This document shows positions 53,491 to 62,711 of a stretch of DNA of 64,000 nt, piece after piece. Both the position numbers and the translations under genes were made by a program. The DNA is taken from NCBI RefSeq assembly GCF_018613805.1, contig NZ_JAGGPL010000014.1:1-64000 (forward strand). The letters are read 5' to 3'. Source of the DNA: Arthrobacter sp. ISL-48. Lineage in GTDB: Bacteria > Actinomycetota > Actinomycetes > Actinomycetales > Micrococcaceae. Position 1 is the first letter of the stretch; each line of letters begins with the position of its first letter. Below the pieces are notes generated by a model, which made no database searches, was not told the DNA's origin, and saw nothing but the letters and a program-made list of their open reading frames with translations.

Positions 53491-56382
53491 GTGGCGCTCG
53501 ATCTCAAACCGCTACCGGGCGGTCGCCGGCAGTCCTTCCGCGTGGCCATGCGGATGGCGCGGCGCGATATCCGCCGCCACAAAGGCCGGTCGCTGCTCAT
53601 CATCCTGCTGATCATGCTTCCGGTGGCCGGCATGACGGGTGCGCTTACCCTGTTCCAGAGCACCCAGGAAACCGCAGCGGAACGCGTCCAGTACCAGTTG
53701 GGAAACACACAGGCGCGTTTCCGGCCAATGGGTATGCCCAACGGCCACATGGTCCAGGACCCCATCGACGAGACACGCATTTCCTCCGGCAACTGGGACA
53801 GCGATCCGGACTTCAGGCCCGAGGATCCGCGGGATGCCCTTCCCCCGGGGTACGCCGTGCTCACAGAGTCCACCCTGGAACTCACGGCTGAGTCGGGCGC
53901 CGCGGACGTGCCGTTGGTGGGTCGCGTGGTGGACGCGCTGTCGCCGGCATTCGAAGGCAAGTACACCTTGCTTCGGGGCCGGGCGCCCGACGCCGAAAAT
54001 GACGTGCTGGTGTCACCCGGACTGCTGGAACGGTTCGGACTGGCTCTGGGGGACCAACTGAAGACGTCGACTGGGACGTTCGCTGTGGTCGGAACGGTAC
54101 GCGATGCCGGATACTCGGACAGCAACTCCATCGTGTACCTCAGGATGGGGCAGGGGACTCCCGCCGTCCCGAACCCGACGAATCCGACCCAGCCGGAGGC
54201 GCGGGACCTAAACAAATCAACGCTGTACTACCTCGTGGGACCGGAACCGGTGACGTGGAGCCAGGTGCGGGACGCCAACGCTGTAGGCATTACCGTGTTG
54301 TCACGGTCGGTGGCACTGAATCCGCCACCGGTAGAGGATCGTCTGCCGGATGGCATGTCCCAACAGCCCGCCAGTACACCGCTCGTTGGGTACCTGACAG
54401 GGGCCTTCCTGGGGGCGCTGGCATTGCTTGAGGTGGGGCTGCTGGCGGGAGCCGCTTTTGCGGTGGGAGCGAAGGGGCAAGTACGAGAGTTAGCCCTTCT
54501 GGCCGCATCGGGCGCCGAGAACCCCACGATTCGCTCCGTGGTGCTGGCAGCAGGGCTTTGGCTTGGCGGCATTGCCGTGACGGCCGGGGCTGCTCTGGGA
54601 CTCGCCGCAGCCGCCGCCGTCGTCGTGGTGGTGCGCCTGAGCGGCTCAGTTCGATTGCCGGGATTCCATCCGGATGTCCTCCTGACTGTGGTGGCCATGG
54701 TTATGGGCTTCGCGGCGTGCCTGCTGGCAGCACTGGCACCGGCGCGACAGGTGGCCCGTCAGGCCGTTCTTGGTGCACTCAAATCCGGACGTGCTCCGCT
54801 TTCGGCCGGCAAGCGGCCCTTTAACCTGGGCTTGGTCCTGCTCGTCGTGGCCGCTGCAGCACAGGCGGCGGGTACTTGGCTGGCTGTCACCAGCGAAGAC
54901 CCGGACGTCTTCACCGCGCGGACGCCTGTCATCGCTTGGTTCCTGCTCGGCGGTGCCGTCCTGGGGGTCATGTCACTGATTCTGTTGACGGGCAAGGTGG
55001 TGGCCTTCTTGGCGCGGCACGCCGCACGGCTGCCGCTCGCCCCACGCATGGCCGCCCGGGATTCGTCACGCAACCGCAGCCGGACGGTGCCGGCGATTGC
55101 CGCAGTCCTCGCGGCTGCCACGCTGGCGAGCGGCAGTATGGTCCTGGCCTCCAGCCAGCAGGCGAATGAAGAACAGAACCACTACTGGGTGGGGCTGAAG
55201 AACCAGGCAGTACTGCCTCTGCTCATCGCACAGCCCCTGCTGGCTGACGGAACTGTGCCGGAACCGGAAGCAGCTGACCCCGCCGCGGTGGCATCCGCCC
55301 TGGATGGCGCCCTGGGCACCGTGGAATGGACTAGCGTGCTGCGCACACCAGCCATCCGGAACTGTGAGATGCGGCCGGAACTCGTCGACGCGGCGCCGGC
55401 TCAGACCGCGGCGTCGAGCTGCCTGCAGTATTCGCTCGCCGTGCCGGAGGGCAACGAATGTCCCAAGACTGCCGGCCAGCGCGTCCTAGACCCGGACGAC
55501 TGGCGCTGCCGGGGAGCGATGCGCCCATATGCCGGCCAGGGAAGCGCCGACTCAGTGGTCGTCGGGACGGCGGCGGACGTGGAAAGGCTGCTGGGAAAGG
55601 CGCCGACGGCCGAAGCCCGCAACGCGCTGGCGGCCGGCGGGATGGTAGTCACCAATCCCGTCTTCGTCCGCGACGGACGCGTCACCCTCGTGGCGCAGGA
55701 CGTGCGCAAGCCGCTCCCCGGGGTCGCCAATGCGGACGCCGTCCAGGGATACCAGGAGACGCGTCGCACGGAGGTGGCCGCGGCGGTCCTTGAGCCGGAC
55801 GTCAACGTCCCCTACTACGGAGTCGTATCCCCGGAAGCTGCGGCCGCGGCCGGAATGCGGCTGGAGGACGCGGCGCTCCTGGTGCAGCTAAGCGCCTATC
55901 CCGATGCTGTCCAAGCTGACAAGGTTTCTTCGGCCCTCGTGGCGATCTACAAGAACCGCTATGGGTCCATGCACGTCGAAGGTGGAGCGGAACGGGATTC
56001 CTCGCTCATCCTCTGGTGCATTGTTGGGCTGGGGGCGCTGATTACGCTGAGCGCGGCAGGAATCACTACCGGCCTGTCGATGTCGGACTCGCGGAAAGAC
56101 CACGTCACGCTCGCCGGTGTGGGGGCCGCGCCGCGCCTGCGGAAGGCGCTCGCAGGGTCGCAAGCGCTGATGACCGCCGGGATTGGAACGGCGCTGGGAA
56201 GTATTGCGGGCATAATTCCTGCCGTGTTGCTCGTGACCGCCACGGGGTTGGCGCGGACCGCCGTCGTGCCCTGGCCGCAGCTGGCGGCGCTGCTGCTCGC
56301 TGTGCCGCTCACCGGCGCCGCGCTTGCCTGGGTCTTTACCAAGGCGAGGCTGCCGATGTCCCGGCGCAGCCTCGGAACCTGA
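53491..56382 (+). CDS. FtsX-family ABC permease
   Basis: The 963-residue membrane protein has an N-terminal TM (about 36-55), a large extracytoplasmic domain, and further TM groups near 300-520 and at the C-terminus, as in duplicated FtsX/MacB-like permeases. GTG start. With the ATPase it forms a mechanotransmission-type exporter, commonly for peptides, lipoproteins or antibiotics; the substrate is unknown. PadR control suggests induction by a toxic compound. Confidence 0.87.
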   Translation: MALDLKPLPGGRRQSFRVAMRMARRDIRRHKGRSLLIILLIMLPVAGMTGALTLFQSTQETAAERVQYQLGNTQARFRPMGMPNGHMVQDPIDETRISSGNWDSDPDFRPEDPRDALPPGYAVLTESTLELTAESGAADVPLVGRVVDALSPAFEGKYTLLRGRAPDAENDVLVSPGLLERFGLALGDQLKTSTGTFAVVGTVRDAGYSDSNSIVYLRMGQGTPAVPNPTNPTQPEARDLNKSTLYYLVGPEPVTWSQVRDANAVGITVLSRSVALNPPPVEDRLPDGMSQQPASTPLVGYLTGAFLGALALLEVGLLAGAAFAVGAKGQVRELALLAASGAENPTIRSVVLAAGLWLGGIAVTAGAALGLAAAAAVVVVVRLSGSVRLPGFHPDVLLTVVAMVMGFAACLLAALAPARQVARQAVLGALKSGRAPLSAGKRPFNLGLVLLVVAAAAQAAGTWLAVTSEDPDVFTARTPVIAWFLLGGAVLGVMSLILLTGKVVAFLARHAARLPLAPRMAARDSSRNRSRTVPAIAAVLAAATLASGSMVLASSQQANEEQNHYWVGLKNQAVLPLLIAQPLLADGTVPEPEAADPAAVASALDGALGTVEWTSVLRTPAIRNCEMRPELVDAAPAQTAASSCLQYSLAVPEGNECPKTAGQRVLDPDDWRCRGAMRPYAGQGSADSVVVGTAADVERLLGKAPTAEARNALAAGGMVVTNPVFVRDGRVTLVAQDVRKPLPGVANADAVQGYQETRRTEVAAAVLEPDVNVPYYGVVSPEAAAAAGMRLEDAALLVQLSAYPDAVQADKVSSALVAIYKNRYGSMHVEGGAERDSSLILWCIVGLGALITLSAAGITTGLSMSDSRKDHVTLAGVGAAPRLRKALAGSQALMTAGIGTALGSIAGIIPAVLLVTATGLARTAVVPWPQLAALLLAVPLTGAALAWVFTKARLPMSRRSLGT

Positions 56383-56416
56383 CGCGAAGCAAGAGTTGGG
56401 GCGCTGCCCGTGGACC

Positions 56417-56944
56417 TCATATGGCGAAGTGCTCGAGGACATCCCTTGCCACTTGACCAGGTTTGCGTTGTGTTGTTTCGATGATGGCTTCGTCCAGGCC
56501 TGCTGCAGTGAGTGTGGAGTTGAGTTGGCGATAGCGCTTGAGGTGCCATTGAAGGCTGGAGTCCTGCTCGGGCGTGTAGCGGCGTCGGAGCCGCTTTTCT
56601 GTCTCCTCTTCGGTGGCTGTGAGGCGGATGGGGCGGACAGGCAACTCGAAAATGGCTTCGTAGCGGGTGCGGTCCTGGAGGCTGGCCATGACTCCGCTGA
56701 CGACGAGTTGTCGTGCGCCGGTGTTTTTGTAGTTGCGCCAGACTGCCGCCATGTTGGCGGCCTCGGTATCAGTGTTTGTGGGGTCGTCTTTGCTTGGAGG
56801 CCACGAACGGTGGAACCAGTCGACGTCCATCAGGCTGAAAGGTTTCTGGGCTTGTGAAAGCAAGTCACCAATGTGATCCAGGGTTGACGTTTTCCCGGCG
56901 CCGTAGGTCCCGTTGAGGAAAATGACGAAGTCTGTTGGGCTCAC
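56417..56944 (-). CDS. P-loop nucleotide/antibiotic kinase-like protein
   Basis: The 175-residue protein opens with the Walker A motif FLNGTYGAGKTST and has an LMDVDWFHRSW segment, an R/K-rich lid (TEKRLRRRY) and a compact AAA_33/zeta-toxin-like kinase fold. I start at GTG 56944 because AAAGAG lies 7 nt upstream and homology starts there; the frame is open further upstream without homology. The phosphorylated substrate is unknown. Confidence 0.75.
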   Translation of the reverse strand: MSPTDFVIFLNGTYGAGKTSTLDHIGDLLSQAQKPFSLMDVDWFHRSWPPSKDDPTNTDTEAANMAAVWRNYKNTGARQLVVSGVMASLQDRTRYEAIFELPVRPIRLTATEEETEKRLRRRYTPEQDSSLQWHLKRYRQLNSTLTAAGLDEAIIETTQRKPGQVARDVLEHFAI

Positions 56945-57120
56945 GGTGAATCTCTTTCTGAGTCGGTGTTGAGCTATATACTCCCAGCCGTTCGCCGCCG
57001 TCGACGTGCCGCTCGCCGCGGAAGGTCGCGTCGTGGCAAGAAATGAATACCCAGGCGCCTCCGCGTTGGGTAGGGTGCCTTTGGGCAGACCACTGAAGCA
57101 GGGAATCTCAAGGAGGAGAT

Positions 57121-59421
57121 ATGGCCGGAACGGCTGACGAACTCGCAGGTGCAACGCGTAAGGGCGGTCCGTTGACCGCAGATCCGCAGCTTCCACCCAC
57201 CGGCGTGGACGAGGCAGTCCGCGAGGCCGAAGACAAGCGATGGACCCCTACCAAGATCGCCCTCTGGGCGGCCATCGCGCTGCTGGGCGGCGTGGCGTGG
57301 GTCATGCTGGCCATCGTCCGCGGTGAAACGGTCAATGCCATCTGGTTTGTCTTCGCTTCGGTGTGTACGTACCTGATCGGCTACCGGTTCTACTCCAAGG
57401 TCATTGAGAAGCTTCTCCTCAAGCCCAATGACCGCCGTGCCACTCCTGCCGAGTACAAGGCCGACGGCAAGGATTACGTCCGTACGGACCGCAACGTCCT
57501 GTTCGGCCACCACTTCGCAGCCATTGCAGGCGCCGGCCCCTTGGTGGGCCCGGTCATTGCAGCACAGATGGGGTATTTGCCGGGCACTATCTGGATTATC
57601 GTCGGGGTGGTGTTTGCCGGAGCGGTCCAGGACTACCTGGTGCTGTTCTTCTCCATGCGCCGCGGCGGCCGTTCCCTCGGCCAGATGGCGCGCGAGGAAC
57701 TGGGCGTCATCGGCGGGACTGCTGCCCTCGTGGCCACGCTGCTGATTATGGTGATCATTGTCGCGATCCTGGCGCTCGTCGTTGTCAGCGCCCTCGGCGA
57801 GAGCCCTTGGGGTGTTTTCTCCGTTGGCATGACCATCCCCATCGCGCTGTTCATGGGCGTCTATCTTCGGTACCTCCGCCCCGGGAAGATCCTGGAGGTC
57901 TCCCTCATCGGTTTTGTGCTGCTCATGGCGGCCATCATCGGCGGCGGTGCCGTTGCCGGCACCGAGTGGGGAGCGGCGCTCTTCCACCTGGACAAGGTCA
58001 CCATCGCCTGGGGCCTCATTATCTACGGCTTCATCGCCGCCGTCCTTCCCGTCTGGCTGCTGCTGGCGCCGCGTGACTACCTGTCCACGTTCATGAAGAT
58101 CGGCGTGATCGTGATGCTGGCCTTGGCCATTGTGGTGGTCCGTCCCGAAATCACCGTCCCCGCGTTCAGCGAGTTTGCCAGCCGTGACAACGGACCGGTG
58201 TTCTCAGGCGCGCTGTTCCCGTTCCTGTTCGTCACCATTGCCTGTGGCGCCCTGTCCGGCTTCCACGCCCTTATTTCCTCAGGGACCACGCCTAAGCTCA
58301 TTGAGAAGGAACGCCAGACGCGCTTCATCGGCTACGGCGGCATGCTGATGGAATCCTTCGTGGCCATCATGGCCCTGGTGGCAGCCATCTCCATCGACCG
58401 TGGCATCTACTTCGCCATGAACGCACCGCTTGCCCTCACGGGTGGAACCGTGGAATCCGCCGCCACGTGGGTCAACAGCCTAGGCCTGGCCGGAGTGAAC
58501 ATCACCCCTGACGTACTCGCCCAGACCGCCAGGGATATGGGTGAGGAGAGCATCATCTCCCGCTCCGGCGGCGCCCCCACCCTGGCCGTGGGCCTGGCGC
58601 ACATCATGCATCAGTTCATTGGCGGAACGGCCATGATGGCTTTCTGGTACCACTTCGCCATCATGTTCGAGGCACTGTTCATCCTGACCGCGGTCGATGC
58701 AGGCACCCGGGTGGCGCGCTTTATGCTGCAGGACTCCATCGGCAACTTCGTCCCCAAATTCAAGGAAGCCTCATGGCGTCCCGGTGCCTGGCTCTGCACA
58801 GCTGTGATGGTGGGCGCCTGGGGTGCGGTGCTGCTGATGGGAGTCACGGATCCCCTGGGCGGCATCAACACATTGTTCCCGCTGTTCGGCATCGCCAACC
58901 AGCTGCTCGCAGCCATCGCACTTTCCGTGTGCATGGCCATTGCGGCAAAGCGCGGCGCATTCAAGTACCTGTGGATCGTGGCGCTGCCGATGGCCTTCGC
59001 CGCAGTGGTCACCATCACCGCCAGCTTCCAGAAGATCTTCTCTCCGGTCCCGGCCGTGGGTTACTTCGCCAACAACGCGGCCTTCTCGAAGGCCCTCGCG
59101 GACGGGAAAACCTCCTTCGGCACTGCCAAGACTGTGGCTGCCATGGAGGCAGTGGTGCGCAACACCATGATCCAGGGCTGGCTGTCCATCATCTTCGTGG
59201 TCCTGAGCATCATCGTTATCGTCACGGCGATCCTGGCTACCATCAAGGCCTTCCGCAATAGCACTGCTGGAACCATCAACGTGGACCACGAGGATGAGGC
59301 ACGTTCCTCCCGGGTCTTCGCTCCGGCCGGGCTCATCCCCACCGCGGCGGAACGGGAGCTCATGGCGGAATGGGACAAAGTGCCGGGCGAACTGCGGTTC
59401 GAAAAGGCAGGCCACCACTGA
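57121..59421 (+). CDS. cstA: CstA carbon-starvation transporter
   Basis: The 766-residue membrane protein has about 16-18 TMs and the CstA signatures NVLFGHHFAAIAGAGPLVGPV and GPVIAAQMGYLPG. CstA proteins take up peptides and pyruvate during carbon limitation. AAGGAGGAG lies 3 nt before the ATG. It overlaps the small ybdD-like gene by one base. Confidence 0.95.
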   Translation: MAGTADELAGATRKGGPLTADPQLPPTGVDEAVREAEDKRWTPTKIALWAAIALLGGVAWVMLAIVRGETVNAIWFVFASVCTYLIGYRFYSKVIEKLLLKPNDRRATPAEYKADGKDYVRTDRNVLFGHHFAAIAGAGPLVGPVIAAQMGYLPGTIWIIVGVVFAGAVQDYLVLFFSMRRGGRSLGQMAREELGVIGGTAALVATLLIMVIIVAILALVVVSALGESPWGVFSVGMTIPIALFMGVYLRYLRPGKILEVSLIGFVLLMAAIIGGGAVAGTEWGAALFHLDKVTIAWGLIIYGFIAAVLPVWLLLAPRDYLSTFMKIGVIVMLALAIVVVRPEITVPAFSEFASRDNGPVFSGALFPFLFVTIACGALSGFHALISSGTTPKLIEKERQTRFIGYGGMLMESFVAIMALVAAISIDRGIYFAMNAPLALTGGTVESAATWVNSLGLAGVNITPDVLAQTARDMGEESIISRSGGAPTLAVGLAHIMHQFIGGTAMMAFWYHFAIMFEALFILTAVDAGTRVARFMLQDSIGNFVPKFKEASWRPGAWLCTAVMVGAWGAVLLMGVTDPLGGINTLFPLFGIANQLLAAIALSVCMAIAAKRGAFKYLWIVALPMAFAAVVTITASFQKIFSPVPAVGYFANNAAFSKALADGKTSFGTAKTVAAMEAVVRNTMIQGWLSIIFVVLSIIVIVTAILATIKAFRNSTAGTINVDHEDEARSSRVFAPAGLIPTAAERELMAEWDKVPGELRFEKAGHH

Positions 59422-59624
59422 TGAGTCCTGGACTGGCTGGGGTCGCCACCGGGTTCCGCAGTTTCGCCCGGTATTTCAACGGTGTCCTGGGCGCGGACGC
59501 GTACGCAAAGTATGTGGAGCACCACCGCGCAGCAGGGCATGCGACGCCACCATTGAGCGAGCGCGAGTTCTGGCGGGACCGGACGGACCGCCAGGACACC
59601 AACCCTCAGGGCAGGTGCTGCTGA
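59421..59624 (+). CDS. YbdD/YjiX-family small protein
   Basis: A 67-residue protein with the YbdD features FNGVLGADAYAKYVEHHRA and a final Cys-Cys (GRCC). Genes of this family accompany cstA in many bacteria. The ATG uses the last base of the cstA stop, so translation is coupled. The role in pyruvate or peptide uptake is presumed from that linkage. Confidence 0.88.
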   Translation: MSPGLAGVATGFRSFARYFNGVLGADAYAKYVEHHRAAGHATPPLSEREFWRDRTDRQDTNPQGRCC

Positions 59625-59687
59625 TGTGGAAGTCAAGGAGCTTCATTGACTGGACCGGGCGCTGCGGGCTCGTGAGAGTATGAACGC

Positions 59688-60341
59688 ATGAGCGACCCAA
59701 TAGACACTCAGCCTGATGACGTCCCGGTAGAGGGCACAACTCTCGACAACGGGGAACAGCCCGGGCCGACAGATGCCGCTGCAGGGCCCGTGGCCAATGG
59801 AGACCGCGGAAGCAAAGCCAAGGGCAGCAGTGTGCAGGACCTCGTGGACCAACCGGCCAAAGTCATGCGGATCGGGACAATGATCCGGCAGCTGCTGGAG
59901 GAGGTTAAGGCCGCGCCGCTGGACGACGCCGCGCGCGGCCGCCTCGCGGAGATTCACGAGCGGTCCATCAAGGAGCTCGAGGACGGGCTGGCCCCGGAGC
60001 TGGTCGAAGAACTTGACCGGATCAGCCTGCCCTTTTCGGACAACGCGACTCCGTCTGACGCCGAACTCCGTATTGCCCAGGCACAGCTGGTGGGCTGGCT
60101 GGAAGGGCTGTTCCACGGCATCCAGACGGCCATTGCCGCCCAGCACGCCGCCCGGGAGCACGCCGCCGCGCAGCTGCAGCTCAGGCAGCTGCCGCCCGGG
60201 ACCGTGATTGCTCCGGGTGTGGTGATCGGGGAGAACGGCGAGCCGCAGCGGGCTTCCGCAGGCCAGCAGCGCCCTGGTCCTGGTCCGGGTCAGCCGGGCC
60301 GGCCGGAGGACCCGGACCACGGTCCCGGCCAGTACCTGTAG
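59688..60341 (+). CDS. bpa: Bacterial proteasome activator Bpa (DUF2587)
   Basis: The 217-residue protein has a disordered N-terminus, a four-helix core (QDLVDQPAKVMRIGTMIRQL; LVGWLEGLFHGIQTAIAAQ) and a Pro/Gly-rich tail ending in GQYL. The C-terminal GQYL motif docks into the 20S proteasome and opens its gate without ATP in mycobacteria. The intact motif argues that this organism has a 20S proteasome. A hypothetical gene follows after 7 bp. Confidence 0.93.
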   Translation: MSDPIDTQPDDVPVEGTTLDNGEQPGPTDAAAGPVANGDRGSKAKGSSVQDLVDQPAKVMRIGTMIRQLLEEVKAAPLDDAARGRLAEIHERSIKELEDGLAPELVEELDRISLPFSDNATPSDAELRIAQAQLVGWLEGLFHGIQTAIAAQHAAREHAAAQLQLRQLPPGTVIAPGVVIGENGEPQRASAGQQRPGPGPGQPGRPEDPDHGPGQYL

Positions 60342-60348
60342 GTTCCGT

Positions 60349-60825
60349 TTGGGATTCTTCACTGCCGCCCGCCAGGGCCGGAAAGACGACGCCGAACTCG
60401 GCAAGGGCCTGTGGCGCCGGGCCCACGACCGTTTCCACAGGGGCCTGGACCGCTACCACCAGGTGCTCGAAGGCGTGGAAGACGATCAGCTTTACGCAGA
60501 GCTGGTTGAGATAGCCAACGAGCTGGCGGCGCTTTTGGAGCGGGTACGGGCTGTCTGCGTCGAGGCCCAGCGGCGCTCGCCCAGCGAGGGCCTGGACATT
60601 CCGGGAGCCTTGGCGGGAGTCCATCGCTCGTTGTCCAAGGCCGGAAATTCCTTGGCTACTACCGCCGAGGCAGCCGCCATGCTGAGGCTCGCCGTCGGTC
60701 CGGTGCCCGTCGGGGCGGCCTCGGTGCACCGGCGCGCGGAATCGGTAGTGGAACAGGTCGCCGACGCCGAACGCCGCCTCGCCGAGGACGGCGCCGGTCA
60801 ACAGGGGGAAAGTATTCCCCGTTAA
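60349..60825 (+). CDS. Hypothetical helical protein linked to bpa
   Basis: A 158-residue, mostly helical, soluble protein starting with TTG (FFTAARQGRKDDAELGKGLW follows the first two residues). It has no signal peptide or membrane segment. It lies 7 bp after bpa and is probably cotranscribed and perhaps coupled. I do not recognise a characterised family; a role with Bpa is only suggested by position. Confidence 0.7.
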   Translation: MGFFTAARQGRKDDAELGKGLWRRAHDRFHRGLDRYHQVLEGVEDDQLYAELVEIANELAALLERVRAVCVEAQRRSPSEGLDIPGALAGVHRSLSKAGNSLATTAEAAAMLRLAVGPVPVGAASVHRRAESVVEQVADAERRLAEDGAGQQGESIPR

Positions 60826-60889
60826 GCGCCTGGCTTAGCGCGCGGAGTTTCACTTCCGGGATGGGCCAGTCCTTTGGCACGATGAATGG

Positions 60890-61735
60890 ATGACTCTTTC
60901 ACCCACACTGACATTCAATGATGGACACACCATTCCGCAACTCGGCTACGGCGTGTGGCAGGTTGAGGACGGCGTCGCAGAAAAAGTTGTCCGCCAGGCC
61001 TTCGAAGCCGGCTTCCGGCACATCGACACCGCCCACGCCTATCGCAACGAGGCAGGAGTGGGCCGGGCGATCGCCGGTTCGGGCCTCAGCCCTGAGGAAA
61101 TCTTCATCACCACCAAGCTGTGGAACGCAGACCAGGGCTACGAATCCACGCTGGTGGCCTTCGAAGAATCCCTGGACCGGCTGGGCCTGGAAACATTGGA
61201 CCTATACCTGATTCACTGGATGCAGCCCAAACAGGACAAGTACGTGGATACCTGGAAGGCGCTCATCGAACTCCAGAAGCGAGGCCGTGTCAGGTCCATC
61301 GGCGTTTCAAACTTCACGGTGGAGGGGCTGCAACGCCTGACGGACGAAACCGGCGTGGCTCCAGCCATCCACCAGATCGAACTGCACCCGTACTTCAGCC
61401 AGCGCGAACTCCGCGAATTCGGCGCTTCCAAGGGAATCCTGACCCAGGCCTGGTCCCCGCTGGGCCAGGGCGGTGAGCTCCTCGAGGATGGCACCGTGGC
61501 CTCCATTGCGGCCAAGCATCACGCCACGCCCGCCCAGGTGGTCATTGCCTGGCACTTGGCCATTGGCAACGTGGTGATCCCGAAGTCCGTCACGGAATCC
61601 CGGATCCAGGAAAACTTCGCAGCCTTGGATGTCAGGCTGGACAGCGATGACGTCGAGGCCATCAACGGCCTGGACCGGACCGCGAAGGGTGAAGGCCGCA
61701 TCGGCCCGGACCCGGCAGTTTCTGACTTCGCCTGA
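60890..61735 (+). CDS. Aldo/keto reductase
   Basis: The 281-residue NADPH-dependent reductase shows the AKR core: GYGVWQVEDG, the catalytic tetrad Asp/Tyr (RHIDTAHAYRNE), Lys (TTKLW), His (LIHWMQP) and the cofactor region IPKSVTESRIQEN. It is closest in style to 2,5-diketo-D-gluconate reductases (AKR5). Monocistronic, followed by a hairpin. Confidence 0.93.
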   Translation: MTLSPTLTFNDGHTIPQLGYGVWQVEDGVAEKVVRQAFEAGFRHIDTAHAYRNEAGVGRAIAGSGLSPEEIFITTKLWNADQGYESTLVAFEESLDRLGLETLDLYLIHWMQPKQDKYVDTWKALIELQKRGRVRSIGVSNFTVEGLQRLTDETGVAPAIHQIELHPYFSQRELREFGASKGILTQAWSPLGQGGELLEDGTVASIAAKHHATPAQVVIAWHLAIGNVVIPKSVTESRIQENFAALDVRLDSDDVEAINGLDRTAKGEGRIGPDPAVSDFA

Positions 61736-61775
61736 TCCCAGCAAACAAGTTCAGGAAAGTAGCTTCCGGCAAACG

Positions 61776-61812
61776 ACCCGCACCTGCCCGGCCTAGGCCT
61801 GTCGGTGCGGGT
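61776..61812 (+). terminator. Terminator after the aldo/keto reductase
   Basis: ACCCGCACC and GGTGCGGGT form a 9-bp perfect stem around a 19-nt loop; TGCTGCTTTAA follows. It may also serve the convergent small gene. Confidence 0.6.
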
Positions 61813-61819
61813 TGCTGCT

Positions 61820-62005
61820 TTAAGCCGCGATCCGGGCCTGCTCCACCGCGACGGCATCAATGAGCGCCCAGCCATCCTCACCGCGGCAGTTCCTGCTGGC
61901 GAAGCGCTGGGCCTCTGCCATTGTGTCGAAGCTTTCCGCACGGATCCGGCCGCAATCGGCGTCGAAGTAGGTGACGTGAAATTCCTGTACTGGTTGGTTC
62001 TCCAT
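61820..62005 (-). CDS. Small hypothetical protein (61 aa)
   Basis: A 61-residue soluble protein (FHVTYFDADCGRIRAESFDT, then MAEAQRFASRNC). The pattern of a beta strand pair followed by an amphipathic helix suggests a small folded domain. Codon use is normal for the genome and the ATG is followed by good coding bias. No family recognised. It reads toward the aldo/keto reductase terminator. Confidence 0.6.
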   Translation of the reverse strand: MENQPVQEFHVTYFDADCGRIRAESFDTMAEAQRFASRNCRGEDGWALIDAVAVEQARIAA

Positions 62006-62163
62006 AAATCCAGTGTGCAGCCGGGGTCTGACAATAACGCGGCATCAGGTCCGCGTGTTTGTGAGATATCGATCAACCTGAAAGAACGGCACCCTATTTG
62101 GAAGAAACGACTCATCGACTTGGAAGTCTTCCAAGTGCACGTGTTTGTTGTAGATGGACAAAC

Positions 62164-62431
62164 TTATTGATCCTTGGACAACGGACCGTGCCGGGATCCA
62201 TAACGCCGGCCGGGGACGGACAGGTTGAGTCGTCGAATCGGCAGGGTGTTGGTGAAGGGGCTGAACCCCAAGTCGATGTCAGTTGCGCTCATCAGATCAG
62301 GGCGGAGCTCGTCAATTGACCCTCCACGTCCCGTCAGAGCTGCGATGGACCTCGAGTCGCCGGTCGTCGTGCGAACAGGCTGTAAATTCGCGGAAGACCC
62401 AATCGTGATCAAGGGTTACCTCACGGCATCG
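62164..62431 (-). pseudogene. Remnant of a putative glycolipid-binding protein (DUF1089)
   Basis: Two frames together encode DHDWVFREF...DDRRLEVHRSSDGTWRVN and then DELRPDLMSATDIDLGFSPF with TNTLPIRRL, the hallmark of the PF06475 family. A one-base insertion at 62311-62320 separates them. The 5' end is replaced by an FMN-reductase fragment and the 3' end stops early (TAA 62164-62166), so the gene is dead. Confidence 0.7.
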
Positions 62432-62694
62432 GCCATATTCCGCTGTGACGAATATGTAGCTGTCGAAGCGGGCAATGGTCTCAGCCCAGGCCTTCCTGTG
62501 GTCCTTGCTGTACTGGCCCATCATGGGCGGTTTCGGTTCGTCCAGCAGGGGCAGGCCCTGGTCGATCAAGTCGATGAATTCAAACTCCGCGTCAGCACGT
62601 TGGCTCCCGTGTTCGTATACCAGTCGGCCACTGCCCTGCCCATGCGGACCGGACGTGTGCTGCCCGGGATGACGGCGATGTTCATGGCTGGCAT
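62432..62694 (-). pseudogene. Remnant of an NADPH-dependent FMN reductase, frameshifted and truncated
   Basis: The frame from ATG 62694 gives MNIAVIPGSTRPVRMGRAVADW, matching the start of NAD(P)H:FMN reductases. The match continues in another frame as VYEHGSQRADAEFEFIDL, LPLLDEP, MGQYSKDHRKAW and FVTAEYG. Loss of one G at about 62620 explains the shift. The fragment ends at EYG and runs directly into the DUF1089 remnant, so a deletion has joined two genes. Confidence 0.75.
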
Positions 62695-62711
62695 GACCTT
62701 TCATGCTCCTT

